Positions 47,760-58,569 of a DNA stretch of 64,000 bases are shown here, in pieces (within the stretch, counting starts at the first letter, position 1; each line of letters starts with the position of its first letter). The DNA lies in the NCBI RefSeq assembly GCF_026212465.1, contig NC_080055.1, positions 24,456,291-24,520,290 on the forward strand, given 5' to 3'. The notes under the pieces are model-generated. The model worked only from the letters and a program-made list of their open reading frames with translations. It was not told the origin of the DNA and did no database searches. Source of the DNA: Amaranthus tricolor. Taxonomy: Eukaryota > Streptophyta > Magnoliopsida > Caryophyllales > Amaranthaceae. The translations under genes were made by a program, and so were the position numbers.

Positions 47760-50630
47760 GTCAACTAACCAATCCAAACAAAAGCATGGCCATCAATTAG
47801 CAAGGGCAAAACGGGCTACTGTTTAGGGTCCTAAATTTTTTAGGGTTTAAAAAATTTATTTTCATGTACAAAGTTATATTAACTTGAATTAATAGATATA
47901 ATATACATTTTTTTGCTAAGTAATATGAGTTACTAATGTTTTTTTTATTAATTAGGTTAAATTTCAACAGTAAAAAACAAAAGTAATATATTATACATTA
48001 CACCTTAAGTTTTTATGGGCCTTTTTATTTTTCGCTACGGATTCCAGAAATAAACGAAACGACCCTGAACAAAATTTAAGTTGATGGTAAAAACTTCGTT
48101 AATCTTCTCTATCATGTGTTAAGGGATGATTGAGACTTCAATATTATACTTTCTCTGGTTTTATTAGTTGCTACAGATAGTGAAATTTCTTGCTATAGAT
48201 AGTGACATCTTGTGAGGAGAAATGTTACTATCTGTAGCTACTAATAAAAACTAGATGGAGTATTATACTTTAAAAAGCCCCTTCACATAAAAACTCTTTT
48301 GGTTGGTAGTGTAGATGTGATACAAACTCCCCTTATATTTAACTCCAAATAGTCCACTTGAAATGAGGGTTGAATGAGATTTAAATCTACAATCATTCAA
48401 TCATATCCACTCTGATACTGTTTTAAGAAACTAACTCAATCAAAAACTTATGCTGGTGGTTGAGATAACCTTTAGTATATATGTTATATACTCTAATATC
48501 ATGCATGCTCACATGAGAGCTCATGGGCTCTAGAAGCAGCATAGTCTCACAGGAGCTCTCATACTTACCGATAGATATTTCACTTGAAATGAAAGGTGAC
48601 TTTATAATTTTTTTTCACGTTAACTTATAATGCCATATCAATAACGCTAATTCTTCTTCGAGACGATCCCTCGATTAGACCAAATATGTTCTGAGTTTGA
48701 TCATAATTTCATGTACAAATAAAATTCTAACGCTTTTATGTGAATTTATCATACTTCAAACTAACAAGAGCGTTTTATGTAATTCAAGTTTATCCTATAC
48801 TTTTTCAAATCTATTTTGTTTCAACGATTGTATGGCACTTGTTGTTTATTCACTAATATTTTACACTAATTTTTTATTGAAGCCGTCTCACCATGAAACG
48901 GCCTCAATTAGGTCAGTTCAAGTCTTTTACAAAAAAACTGCTCTCTTTACAATTCCAATTTCATTATTTTTGGTGTTTATTTTGCTAATGGGCTGCTTGT
49001 GTGGGCTTATTTTACGGTGAGACGATTTTATTTTTAAATATTTTATTATTTTTAATGTATAAAAGATATAATTGGATGAAATCTTATTTGTTTCGTGTTA
49101 AGAATATTAACATTTTTGAATATGAGGTGTTTGAGGAAGAAAACATAGTAGCTTGATAAATATTATGATGAACTGTTTTTGTTTAGGGTTTTATAGTATG
49201 TACAAAAGCAGTAGATCAATTAGATAATGAAACTGGGGTGAAACAAATAATTATATATTCAAATCAATGATAAATTTCAATGTGTTGATAAAATATGTAT
49301 TTATAGTTTGCAAAAATATTATTTTTTACATAATTAGAAAATATATAAATATTTATATATTATAAAATAAAATATAGTAGTACAATTTGATGAATCAATT
49401 AAGATTTCAATGGATCATTTAATAATACTACATATGTAAGACAATATCAAAAAAAATGTAGGTTTTTATAATATGTGAAGTATGTGTTTATTGTGTATTT
49501 AGATATCATAAATACATACTTTACATATCATAACCTCTACTTGGTATACATTAAATTATTTCATATACCATAAATGCATCTTTTACATAACATAAACAAC
49601 TATTTATATTATATTTAGACACTTTGAAAAAACAAATGTGCATATTAACGTTTGATTTACCAAATGGTTGTGGCAATTCGTCACATAATTTCATCGTGAT
49701 CCACTCGTGTGGATTCGGGCCTACAAATGATATGGGTGAATTTGGACGGGTCCGCGAGAGTTAATTTGGGTAAAAATAGAGTAATTTTTTTAATATAAAA
49801 AAGTGAATCATATGATGTAGAATCTTTTGGACAGAAGAAACAGGGAAACATGGCTTCTACAGAAATCTGGAAAATATAATACAATCAGTTGATCCTGGAT
49901 ACTAATCTTTAAGCCCATTTAAGCTATTACTCACTGTGTCACTTTTATTTTATAATATACTTTTTATTTTATTTTATTTTTTTTAGGTGCTTTTTATTTT
50001 ACTTTGTATCATTGAGTTTATAACATTCTTATTTTTCTTAAAATAGTTATACATTTATTCTTTTAATCTTATCTACAAACTTATATTTACTCTATTTTAA
50101 CTTTTTATTTTTATCTTTTAATTATTTTTTTGTCTTATTCTCCAACTTAATTTTTTTTTTATTTAATTTTACGCATTTTACAACTAGTCAAAAATAAGAG
50201 AAACTAAAAGAGTATTAATATGAAATGTAATTCGACGAGCATCTAGCCATCTACTCTTTACTTCGTTTCACAATGTTGCTGGTCCCTTTTTATCTTCCAT
50301 GATAGTTAATACGAATAATTATAAGATGTATTACTCCATGTTTTATATTGAACTTCATTATACTATATATAGACAAATCCAAAATAATAAATAAGAACAA
50401 CTTTAAACAACAGAAGGAGTACGAAATACTAATTACTTCATCTATTTCTTAAAGTTGTTCACACTTGTCATTTTAGAAGGTCGTTTTATTTGTTTTTCCC
50501 CTAAAGATTCTTTCTAATTTTATTAAACGTAATTAAATTTGTTCATTTTTATTTTATTATATTAGCGATGCATATGATCTCTTAATGTTTTCCACCAACT
50601 TTATTTTAAATTTTTATATTATTATAACCT
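47760..50630. other. Repeat-rich intergenic region
   Basis: No gene. It holds the palindrome at 48150-48264, a dispersed repeat copy at 48290-48540 (atatatgttatatactctaa, cacatgagagctcatggg), a MITE-like piece at about 48650-49040 (gaagccgtctcaccatgaaa) and a hairpin at about 49459-49536 (atgtgaagtatgtgtttatt facing ataaatacatactttacata). The frame at 49681-49884 is not family-like. Confidence 0.45.
48150..48264. mobile_element. Small palindromic element (about 115 bp)
   Basis: The left arm atactttctctggttttatt plus agttgctacagatagtga mirrors the right arm actatctgtagctactaata plus aaaactagatggagtat. The ends resemble CTCC/GGAG Stowaway termini. A very compact MITE or hairpin. Confidence 0.6.
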
Positions 50631-50635
50631 ATTTG

Positions 50636-50937
50636 GTGTTGGTATTATAACATGTTGAAGTTGGTATTATAACCTATTAGAGTTGGTATTATAACCTATT
50701 AAAGTTGGTATTTAGAGTTGGCATTTTAACCTATTATAACCTATTAGAGTTGGTATTATAACCAATTTTAATAGGTTATAATACAAACTTCAAAAGGTTA
50801 TAAACCAACACTAAATAGGTTATTATACCAACTCCAAATACCAATTTTAATGGGTTATAACACCAACTTTAATAGGTTATAATACCAACTTCAATAGGTT
50901 ATAACAACTTCAATAGGTTATAACACCTTCTAAATTT
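50636..50937. repeat. Foldback array of about 22-bp units
   Basis: The unit agagttggtattataaccta (plus tt) repeats about five times up to 50770; then its reverse complement (aataggttataataccaact) repeats about seven times to 50937. The two halves form one inverted repeat. Confidence 0.8.
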
Positions 50938-51008
50938 GGTTACACAGCGCGCATTTTTTTTGTAGTTGTTTTTTTAGTAATAATGGGCTGACCCATTTTA
51001 AACGTATT

Positions 51009-51562
51009 ATTTATGAGAAAATTTGAAAAAAATAAGATTTTTTAATAACTTTAGTCAAAAAATAAAGCTTTGGCCAAACTTTATTCCCAAAATAAGCGTC
51101 TCTGGCCCCAAAACTAGGCTCGGTACGTAATTGCTGTTACTAACACCGAGTATAAAGAAATGGTCAAAAAATTTAGTCAAGGGTAAAGTCGCGTTACGAA
51201 CAGCGACATATGGGTTGACTGGTCAATTATAAAGTCGCTGTTAGTAACAGCGACCTTATGCGTGCCTAAATACTAAACCAAAGGTGAAATGAGGAAGGAG
51301 GAAGAAGACTGTTCTATTCGCTGTTACTAACAACGACTTTATAGTTGACAAGTCAACCCATATGTCGCTGTTAGTAACAGCGACTTTACCCTTGACTAAA
51401 TTTTTTGACCATTTCTTTATACTCGTTGTTAGTAACAGCGATTACGTACCGAGCCTAACTTTGGGGCCAAAGACGCTTATTTTGGGAATAAAGTTTGGCC
51501 AAAGCTTATTTTTTGATTAAAGTTATTAAAAAATCTTATTTTTTTTCAAATTTTCTCATTTA
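51009..51562. mobile_element. About 545-bp foldback with repeated GTCGCTGTTAGTAACAGCGAC-type motif
   Basis: The left arm (tgagaaaatttgaaaaaaat ... ggccaaactttattcccaaa ... gtcaagggtaaagtcgcgtt ... catatgggttgact) is mirrored by the right arm (agtcaacccatatgtcgctg ... ctttacccttgactaaattt ... tttgggaataaagtttggcc ... caaattttctca), with a loop of about 70 bp near 51246-51315. The flanks tatttA/TTTA allow a TTTA or TTA duplication. A short self-complementary motif (gtcgctgttagtaacagcga) recurs four times in full or part. Confidence 0.85.
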
Positions 51563-51597
51563 TGAAGACGGTCTCAAGTAAGAATTTGTGTTACATT

Positions 51598-51770
51598 TTT
51601 CAATCCTCATCATCATCATACCCAGTGATCTCGCTCATAGACTTAACTATGGTCAGGGTCTGAGGAGGAAAGAGAGACGACAGTTCATACCCATATAGGA
51701 CTAATAGGAGAGTGCGGTCAAAGAGTCCCTCGACTCAAGAAGGATCTTCAAAGAAAGTGGAACCTGCAAC
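51598..51770 (+). mobile_element. SINE-like segment (Au-type wording)
   Basis: catcatacccagtgatctcg, gtcagggtctgaggagg and gcggtcaaagagtccctcga resemble the 'ACCCAGT ... GGGTCTG(G/A)GGA' block of Au-type plant SINEs. The 5' promoter boxes are not evident. The call rests on remembered family wording. Confidence 0.4.
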
Positions 51771-52366
51771 TATCCGAAAGTCTGCAACTTATATCCACGT
51801 TAAACATGAATAGCAATCAACTAACTATATATACAAAATAAATAGAATACATAAAACTAAAAATACGATAATGGATAGAAAGGTGGTAAAATTTTACTAA
51901 CTTTATTTTAACATTTTTATATTATTTATCATCTCCACCTGTTTTTCACTTAATTTAAATAGTTTTTCAATAATTGAGATCTCCATAATTAATTTTTACA
52001 TTAATTTTATTTAATATGTTTTAATTTTATGATCTCCACCACCTGTTTTTCACTTAATTTAAATACCTTTTTAATAAATTAATATCTCATTCATTTTAAA
52101 GATTCTATTTTTTATCTCCTAAACGTTCCATGTGGAGTTGCCACGTATCCTTGTGTTTACGCCCATGTGCCATGTCTATTTGTTTCGTCAAAGTCATGTG
52201 ACGTAGCCAGAGATTTTATGTAGAGTAAATCATTGAAAATTTGAAAAGATGATTATCAAGAAACTGCCTTCTGTCCATCAAAGCATTGAATATGTGATCA
52301 GTAGTGTGTGCAACTTGTCCTTCTGTGAAAGAACCACTAATTGAATTATTATATTATAATATAATA

Positions 52367-52642
52367 CTCCCTCCGAACCAATTTAGTTGTCCCATTTCTT
52401 TATTTGGTAAAGTCTTTTTAGTTGTCTCATTTCTATTTTTGTCAATCTTTTTTTATCTAAATATCCTTAGTTCACACAAGTAATTACGAATATACCCCCA
52501 TATACCTTACTTACCCAACTACCCTTCACTACTTACTCTTCACTATTTACCCTTTACTACCTACCCTTTTTAATGGACCCCACACTATCCTTAATAACCG
52601 TGCCCAAGCAAATGGGACATCTAAATTGGTTCGGAGAGAGTA
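52367..52642. mobile_element. Stowaway-like MITE with TA duplication
   Basis: The ends CTCCCTCCGAACCAATTTAG and CTAAATTGGTTCGGAGAGAG are inverted repeats bounded by TA. A second inner block (agttgtcccatttctttatt, then agttgtctcatttctatttt) is a partial doubling of the left end. Confidence 0.85.
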
Positions 52643-53701
52643 TAATACTCTATGCAACAAAATATGCGTATTAAATATAATATTAATGATCTAAAAACAA
52701 ACATCATTGTGTTCCATATCTCTATTTATCAATTATTTATTAGGCCACCAACATAACATATTGACGATCTAAACACAAGTATATAAATATAGCAGTTAAA
52801 GTATATGAAATCTATTTATTAAATTGATTTTCCAAATCAATTGGGCATATAGTATTACAGTTAATAAATGTACACAAAAAATCCATACAACTAACATCTG
52901 TATCAGAGATGATAGTTCAGTCCAAATCTAACTCTGATTTGACGTGAAGAAAAAATTTGAATCGAAATCGAATTTCATAAATCCAATAATACATGAATGA
53001 AGATTAAGCATTTAATTTTGGCCATAACTTTTGCATCTAGAATGTGGAATATGAGCTTGTAATGTAACTCCTTTTGAATTGTATAGGGCAAACTCATGAG
53101 AGCAAAATACACACATTCAAAGATGTGATTTGGAGCAATATGAACTTGTAATGTAACTCCTTTTTTTTATCTTAATAGAAGAAAATTAGACAAATATTTC
53201 TCATATACAATAATCAAAAGAATAATTATCATGTATATGGAATATAAATAAAAAGAAATCAAGGCAAGTGATGCACCTGGAATCCAAAAAGACAGTAACA
53301 ATACATTTTTTTCATGATCATCCTTTGTGACATAAACGTCCACATAGTAAGATAAAACTAAGTCCATAGGCGTCGAGAGTTTCAGCATCACACCTTGTCC
53401 TGTACTTGAAAGTATCGACCGATCTCGAGACTTCTAAAACGAAAGCGTAATATGATCAGCAGCAATAGAACTTACATAATATCGCTTAATTATGTCAAAA
53501 AGAATGGATCGATAAACCTTACATAACATCGCTTAATTCTGCTGTCAAAAAGAATACATATTAACGTTCATACCAGTAACGCCATCCACCAAGTGACGAT
53601 CTGATCACTCTTAAAGTACGCATTCCCTCAGCGAAGCTTATCACATGAATCAAAATATCGGGATCAAAATTTTTTTTGATGTTGTCATATTAACATCTCT
53701 T
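52643..53701. other. Region 3' of the J-domain gene
   Basis: The phrase gagcttgtaatgtaactccttttg (53053) recurs nearly intact at 53143 (gaacttgtaatgtaactcct), and cttacataatatcgcttaat at 53474 recurs as cttacataacatcgcttaat at 53519; these are short local duplications. The final few hundred bases before 53702 should be the 3' UTR of the minus-strand gene. No other gene is seen. Confidence 0.4.
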
Positions 53702-55636
53702 CTAACTGGTGTTCTTCTTGCTTCTCAGAATCTCCTTGAGTGAAGTAAATTGCTTCTTGCATTGGTTCACAGTTTTCCCTGGGACAGCAGCTGCAATCCG
53801 CTCCCAACGTTGAGGTGTTTCCTTCGGAAAGGTTTTTAGAGCCTGAACAAGAGCTCTTTCTTGAACAGAAGACCACACGTCCTGGTCAGACACTGAAGCA
53901 GCAACTGATCCTTGTTCGTTGCTGCTAGAGCTTGAAGTAGCATTTGTCGAATCTGGTGCACTTGTAGGACTAGGATCAGAACCATTCACACCTGAAACAT
54001 GTTGAACTTCTTCTCTACTACTAAGTGGTGAGGCAATAGATGCTGCTGGTTTTCTTTTTTCAAGAAATGAATCAAATGCCCTGGAATTGTCGGGTTTTTG
54101 GAGAAGAACAGTTTTTGTTGCTTTCAAAATCTCTTCCACTGATCTTCCGGTCCCAATATACTCGGATATAACCTCCCACCTCCGTGATGTCCCTTTTGGA
54201 TATTTCTGCATACCTTTTCTCAAGAGATCAACTTCTTCCTTACCCCACAGCTTCTCTTTCTTTTCATTGCGACTCGATGTCATGTTTCCATTAGATTGTA
54301 ATGCACTAGTTTGCTGAGGATTCTTACTCACAGCTTTATGATCAGGTTCTATGTTAACTTGATCACTTAGAGAATCTTTGATAAGTTTAACTTGTTCCTC
54401 TTGTTCCTTTCCCTCTATCTTGTCGCAAAGATTCTTGAGTCGCTCCATGTCATGTGACATGCAAAGGGTTTCTACATCATCCCCAGATATGTTAAACTCA
54501 TGCTTAGATGTAACTTCAGCAGTAAGAGAGCGGAGACGGGTACGTTCCTTACGTAAGAGTTTCTTTTCCTTCTCTTTAGCCTTCTTGTTTTGCAATGCAA
54601 CTTCAGCAGCTTTTCTTTCTTCCTCCTCTTTCTTACGCCTCTCCTCTTCAGCAGCTCTTGCAGCTTCTTCCTCTTGCAACTTCTTGGCCAAGAATTTTGC
54701 TTGCTTCTTACGCTGCTTTTCAGCTTTCTCCAATTCCTTCCTCTTCGCAATCCTGGGATCTCTTTTATAGGCATTGTCAACAAGCAAACGTACACGGGCA
54801 TACTCTTCCTTTCTGGCTTTCTCACTAAGTTTGGCATTCTGTCGCTCCATCCATCTCCTATGATCGCGAGATTCTGCTTGCTCAAGGTCAAATTCATCGG
54901 CGTGTGGAAATTCTCTCCAGCTTTTGAAGGAATACCAAAAGTTATAGAATTTATCAACCTCGTCAAAAGGAGTATTATCATCTCCTAATGAAGGAGCAGG
55001 TTGGGTAACAGACCAACGGCTATTCCTCATAAAAGCAGGACCGAAAACTTTATAGAAGTCCTGCGGTGCACAGTCCGTAGGGATCTCATCATCAAATTCA
55101 TCAGTTGAATCATAAATTCTTCGTTTCAAAGGGTCAATTAACACTTCATAAGCTTCTTGAATGGCTTTGAAATGGTTTTCAATTTCTTCCTTCTTTACTT
55201 GTTTTGCAGCTTCAGTTTCTTCAGCAAGGAGAAGTGCAGCTTGTTTGTCAGGATGATATTTTAAAGCAACATCACGGTAACTTTTCTTGATCTGGTCCTC
55301 AGTCGCAAGATATCTCAAATGCGCCAAACCCAACAATGCATAATGATCCTGTTGTTGACCATCAGCGTCAGATTTCTTCTTACTCTTAATGCTATAAGAA
55401 TCAAAAGAAGGAACATAATTTTGTTCTTTATCACTTGAAACAGTCTGATCATCCCCGTCTGAATCCTCTTCAGAATAGCCAGCAAGTCTGAGAGCAGCAG
55501 CATGAAAAGCAAGGCCAGCAGGTTCAAACCTCGACACTTTGATAGGAAGACAATTTGAAGAAACAAAGACTGGTTTGCCATCTACAAGTTCTTGTGAGTA
55601 CGATATTCGTAAAGCATTACTCACTTGCGGAGCCAT
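53702..55636 (-). CDS. GlsA/ZRF-type protein: J-domain plus two SANT domains (644 aa)
   Basis: Plant zuotin-related factor (GlsA1/2, DNAJC2/MPP11 class). Relatives act with HSP70 at ribosomes and as chromatin factors reading ubiquitinated H2A. Single uninterrupted coding exon, start MAPQVSNALRISYSQELVDG. The J-domain is at about residues 97-177 with the HPD motif at 128-130 (KYHPDK). A zuotin-homology region follows (DFYKVFGPAFMRNSRWS, VDKFYNFWYSFKSWREFPHA). Residues about 265-385 are a long charged helix (AKFLAKKLQEEEAARAAEEE). SANT1 is near 460-515 (KLWGKEEVDLLRKGMQKYP), and SANT2 is 586-640 (DVWSSVQERALVQALKTFPK) at the C-terminus. Length matches the plant family (about 640-660). An intron in the 5' UTR is possible but not determined. 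Confidence 0.96.
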   Translation of the reverse strand: MAPQVSNALRISYSQELVDGKPVFVSSNCLPIKVSRFEPAGLAFHAAALRLAGYSEEDSDGDDQTVSSDKEQNYVPSFDSYSIKSKKKSDADGQQQDHYALLGLAHLRYLATEDQIKKSYRDVALKYHPDKQAALLLAEETEAAKQVKKEEIENHFKAIQEAYEVLIDPLKRRIYDSTDEFDDEIPTDCAPQDFYKVFGPAFMRNSRWSVTQPAPSLGDDNTPFDEVDKFYNFWYSFKSWREFPHADEFDLEQAESRDHRRWMERQNAKLSEKARKEEYARVRLLVDNAYKRDPRIAKRKELEKAEKQRKKQAKFLAKKLQEEEAARAAEEERRKKEEEERKAAEVALQNKKAKEKEKKLLRKERTRLRSLTAEVTSKHEFNISGDDVETLCMSHDMERLKNLCDKIEGKEQEEQVKLIKDSLSDQVNIEPDHKAVSKNPQQTSALQSNGNMTSSRNEKKEKLWGKEEVDLLRKGMQKYPKGTSRRWEVISEYIGTGRSVEEILKATKTVLLQKPDNSRAFDSFLEKRKPAASIASPLSSREEVQHVSGVNGSDPSPTSAPDSTNATSSSSSNEQGSVAASVSDQDVWSSVQERALVQALKTFPKETPQRWERIAAAVPGKTVNQCKKQFTSLKEILRSKKNTS

Positions 55637-56120
55637 CTTTTCTTAATAATGTCCCCCAGTACAAAGCGGAGTAGAACCACCAAGGAAAGAAGTCCAAAGA
55701 CTATTCACTACCACAACCAGCAAACTACAAACTACAAACTGCAAAAAACATCCATGAACATATTAGAAATTCAGATAGCGAACAGTCCATTACAAAACAA
55801 TAATCCAAAAGATCTGGAGGATTATTAGTTAAGCAAAAGAACTCTTGTTCAACAGCAGAAAGGTTGCAGGAACAAAGTTACATCACCACACAACAAAAGT
55901 TATCTGGACAAGATCGAATGTCCATGTCTTAAGACATGTTAAAGTGTCTCGGCAATGCTTGAAATTTTTAACCACAAGGACACTATCCAAGATTTCAAAT
56001 ATATATTAAAAGTTTTACCCATTTTTCTGCAATGAATATTTAATGGTATAGATATTAATATCGAATAACAAAATGTCATGATATTTAGCCTCCTTTTAAT
56101 ATACTCCAAGTAGCTGGCAA
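55637..56120. other. 5' leader and promoter side of the GlsA/ZRF gene
   Basis: Contains the presumed leader (minus strand from 55637 upward). tacaaactacaaactgcaaa near 55727 is a short repeat. No other gene. Confidence 0.45.
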
Positions 56121-56127
56121 GTATAAT

Positions 56128-56345
56128 AAAGGCCAAAGCCTTTATTGTGGGTCTCAAGCCCAGTTGCAATGCATAACCCAAATGACAAGGACAACACTTC
56201 ATTACCCAAACGCCATTTAAGTGGCTCCCACCTAGAGTGGAGTTTCGGGGAATTGGTTGTACGCAACCTTACCCTTGTTACTGATAAAACTAACAAAGAA
56301 ATTCAACTGACCCTTGGTAGCAAACACCCTGTGGAACTTTACATA
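56128..56345 (+). mobile_element. Au-SINE-like element
   Basis: The order cattacccaaacgccattta, agtggctcccacctagagtg, gagtttcggggaattggttg, tacgcaaccttacccttgtt is the 3' half of Au-type SINEs (typically ...TGGCTCCCACC...GTACGCAACCTTACCCT). The 5' half is weak. Confidence 0.6.
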
Positions 56346-56484
56346 AACAAGTGATGCACGTGATTGAATGAGTCAATTTACTATAGTGCATCATAATTCA
56401 TACCAAAGAACTATCATCGTAACCGCTGTTCCAGAGACCCCTTAGATAGCGTTAAGTGTACCGACGCACATCGCGGGCCATATT

Positions 56485-57075
56485 GCGTTCCAAGTAACAA
56501 TGTCTATTCAAAGCACTAGACTTGAAGATAATATTACATGGTTTCAATCTACACAGGGGTTATGCGTTCCAAGAAACAATGTCTATTTAAAGCTCTAAAC
56601 TTCATGATAATATTACATGGTTCCAATCTCTACACGAGGGTTATGCATTCCAAGAAACAATGTGTCATGAATTGGTAGGAAGGGGTAATATAGAAATTTA
56701 GTAATAAATAATATTTTAGTAATTAGTTAGTTGAGGGAATAAAATGTAGGGATAAGTGGTACAATTAGAGGGGAAGGGGAGAGAATTAGTCATTCAAGAA
56801 GTGTAACAGTTTTTAGTGGAGTGTAATACTCTTAGGAGAGAACAAGCCTCTCGAATGCTTGTATACTATCCTTTGTAATCGTTGTTTGTTTACAATCGTT
56901 CTTCGTTATACAATCACATTTTTACATACAAATCGATACATTCATATACAATTTTCTGTTCATTCTTTAGTGATTACATCTCATGGCTTACCCAAATCCA
57001 TAACACAATGTCTATTCAAAGCACTAAACTTCATGATAATATTACATGGTTTCAATCTACACACGTTCCACGGGT
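56485..57075. repeat. Tandem repeat of about 76-80 bp, three units, interrupted by a solo LTR
   Basis: Units begin gcgttccaagtaacaatgtc (56489), gcgttccaagaaacaatgtc (56565) and gcattccaagaaacaatg (56645). Each continues tattcaaagcact(a)aacttc, atgataatattacatggttt, caatctacac. The third unit is split after caatg by the element at 56663-57005 and resumes at 57006. Confidence 0.8.
56663..57005. mobile_element. 343-bp solo LTR (or TRIM LTR) with CAATG target duplication
   Basis: The insert starts TGTCATGAATTGG and ends CCATAACA (TG...CA ends with short inverted TGT/ACA), flanked by CAATG at 56658-56662 and 57006-57010. Removing it restores a uniform third unit of the surrounding tandem repeat, which is direct evidence of its borders. 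No internal domain, primer-binding site or coding sequence is present, so it is a solo LTR. Confidence 0.85.
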
Positions 57076-57130
57076 TTTATGTACACAACCTTGCCCTAGT
57101 AATACGAAAGAGGTTGTTTCTGATGGGACA
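57060..57130 (+). mobile_element. Au-SINE-like 3' end
   Basis: tatgtacacaaccttgccct, then agtaatacgaaagaggttgt plus ttctgatg, matches the Au 3' wording (GTACGCAACCTTACCCT ... AAGAGGTTGTTTC). The adjoining tandem repeat sits between this and the copy at 56128. Confidence 0.55.
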
Positions 57131-57221
57131 TTTATTACAAGCATTGTTATCAACTAGTAGTTAAGTAAACTAATAAAAAAATCCCATCGATATAATGTAA
57201 CTACCAATTCAGTTTCACTCA

Positions 57222-57919
57222 CTTAGTTTTAAGAGGCGCGAGGCGCGTCGAGGCGCAAAAGGTCCTATTTTTTGAGGAGCGAGGCGGAGGCCGGCTTTTT
57301 GCACGCGAGGCGCACAATTTCGCTAAAAAGCTCCAAAATCAAATTTAAAACATATTTGATACTTAAAACAACATGAATTTCATATTAAAATAACATAGAA
57401 GTAAGATAAACACTACTTTAGCACATAGAGCCATACGATAACTCGATAACATAGTCTAGACTCTAGAACAAAAGAAATAAAAAGAAAATTAAAATATTGA
57501 CAAAGATAAAGAAAGCAAACAATTGAATTGAATTTTGAGTGACACAATTAAAAAAAACTAAAATTCTAAATCGGACTCATTGTTCAAAATTCAAGCTATA
57601 AAAAAAATAATAATCAACAATTACTTAAAACTCCAAAGATTCAACAATACTAACTAGAAACATGTAGGTTGTAACAATGTACAATTGAATAATTGCGGTA
57701 ATAATTTAAACTCCAAAATCATCATTTCAATCAATTTCCAGAGACGATGAACTAAATGAACTCCAATTCTATACTTATATTATCGACTCACAAATAAAAG
57801 TTGAAATAAACCCTAATAACTAAGATTGCAACTAAAATAAATTCAACACATGAAGAATAACCGAATCGGCACCTCCAACTAAGAAAACTTGTTCAATAGC
57901 TTCACACCTCTGCTACAAG

Positions 57920-57951
<32 letters not shown>

Positions 57952-58566
57952 AGCCGAACTTAAGAAGAAAAAAAAAACTGAGCAACTGAAAGGAGACCAG
58001 AAATCAGAGAAGAAGGCGACACTCGACAGAGAATCAGAGAAGAAGGCCAAGAAAATGGTTGGCGAAGGAGAATCAGAGAAGAAGGCGAAGAAAATGGCTG
58101 GCGAAGGAGAAAATGGACCGACAAAATGAAAAGAGAAAAAAGAAGAAAAAGGAAGAAAGGAAGGAGAACATACCCGGTTCGACTTTGAAGATGGCTGGCG
58201 AAGAGCAACTGAGCAAGAAGGCGAAGCAGAATGGCGAAGGAAGAGCAAGAGACCAGAAATCGACTTCTCTAGGTCAAAATTTAGGGTTTTTGTTTTTTTT
58301 AAACCATTTAATTTAAAGGGTATATTAGTAATATCATGGGTTTTTAAACCTATTTTAGGCTTATTTGAAATCAAAGATAAGAAAAAAAAATAAATAAATC
58401 AGACACCCGACTTCAAAAGGCGCATGAGGTGCATGGAGGCGCGATGCCATGAGGCGCGTGTGAGGCGCGCTTTTTGGTCGCCTTTGTGTATTCCCTGCGC
58501 CTAGACTCGTTGAAGCGTTTTTTCTGGTGACGCAGTGCGCCCTACGCCCAGGCGCGCTTTTTAAAA
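57222..58566. mobile_element. Non-autonomous element with GC-rich (gaggcgcg) ends
   Basis: The left end gttttaagaggcgcgaggcg plus cgtcgaggcgcaaaagg faces, in reverse, the right end where caggcgcgctttttaaaac closes. Both sub-ends are packed with GGCGC words that stand out from the AT-rich surroundings. The middle holds a run of about 30 A (57919-57949) and a purine-rich stretch with a repeated unit containing gagaatcagagaagaaggcg (about 57975-58100). Frames over it are low-complexity and not credible proteins. Confidence 0.6.
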
Positions 58567-58569
58567 CAA

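Noticed and set aside
54378..54988. Plus-strand frames of 130-132 residues
   Set aside because: Antisense shadows of the charged helix region in the GlsA/ZRF gene.
57913..58374. 153-residue frame on the minus strand and overlapping frames
   Set aside because: It begins in the A-run and a purine-rich repeat of a non-autonomous element; the Ser/Phe-rich composition is an artefact of the repeats.
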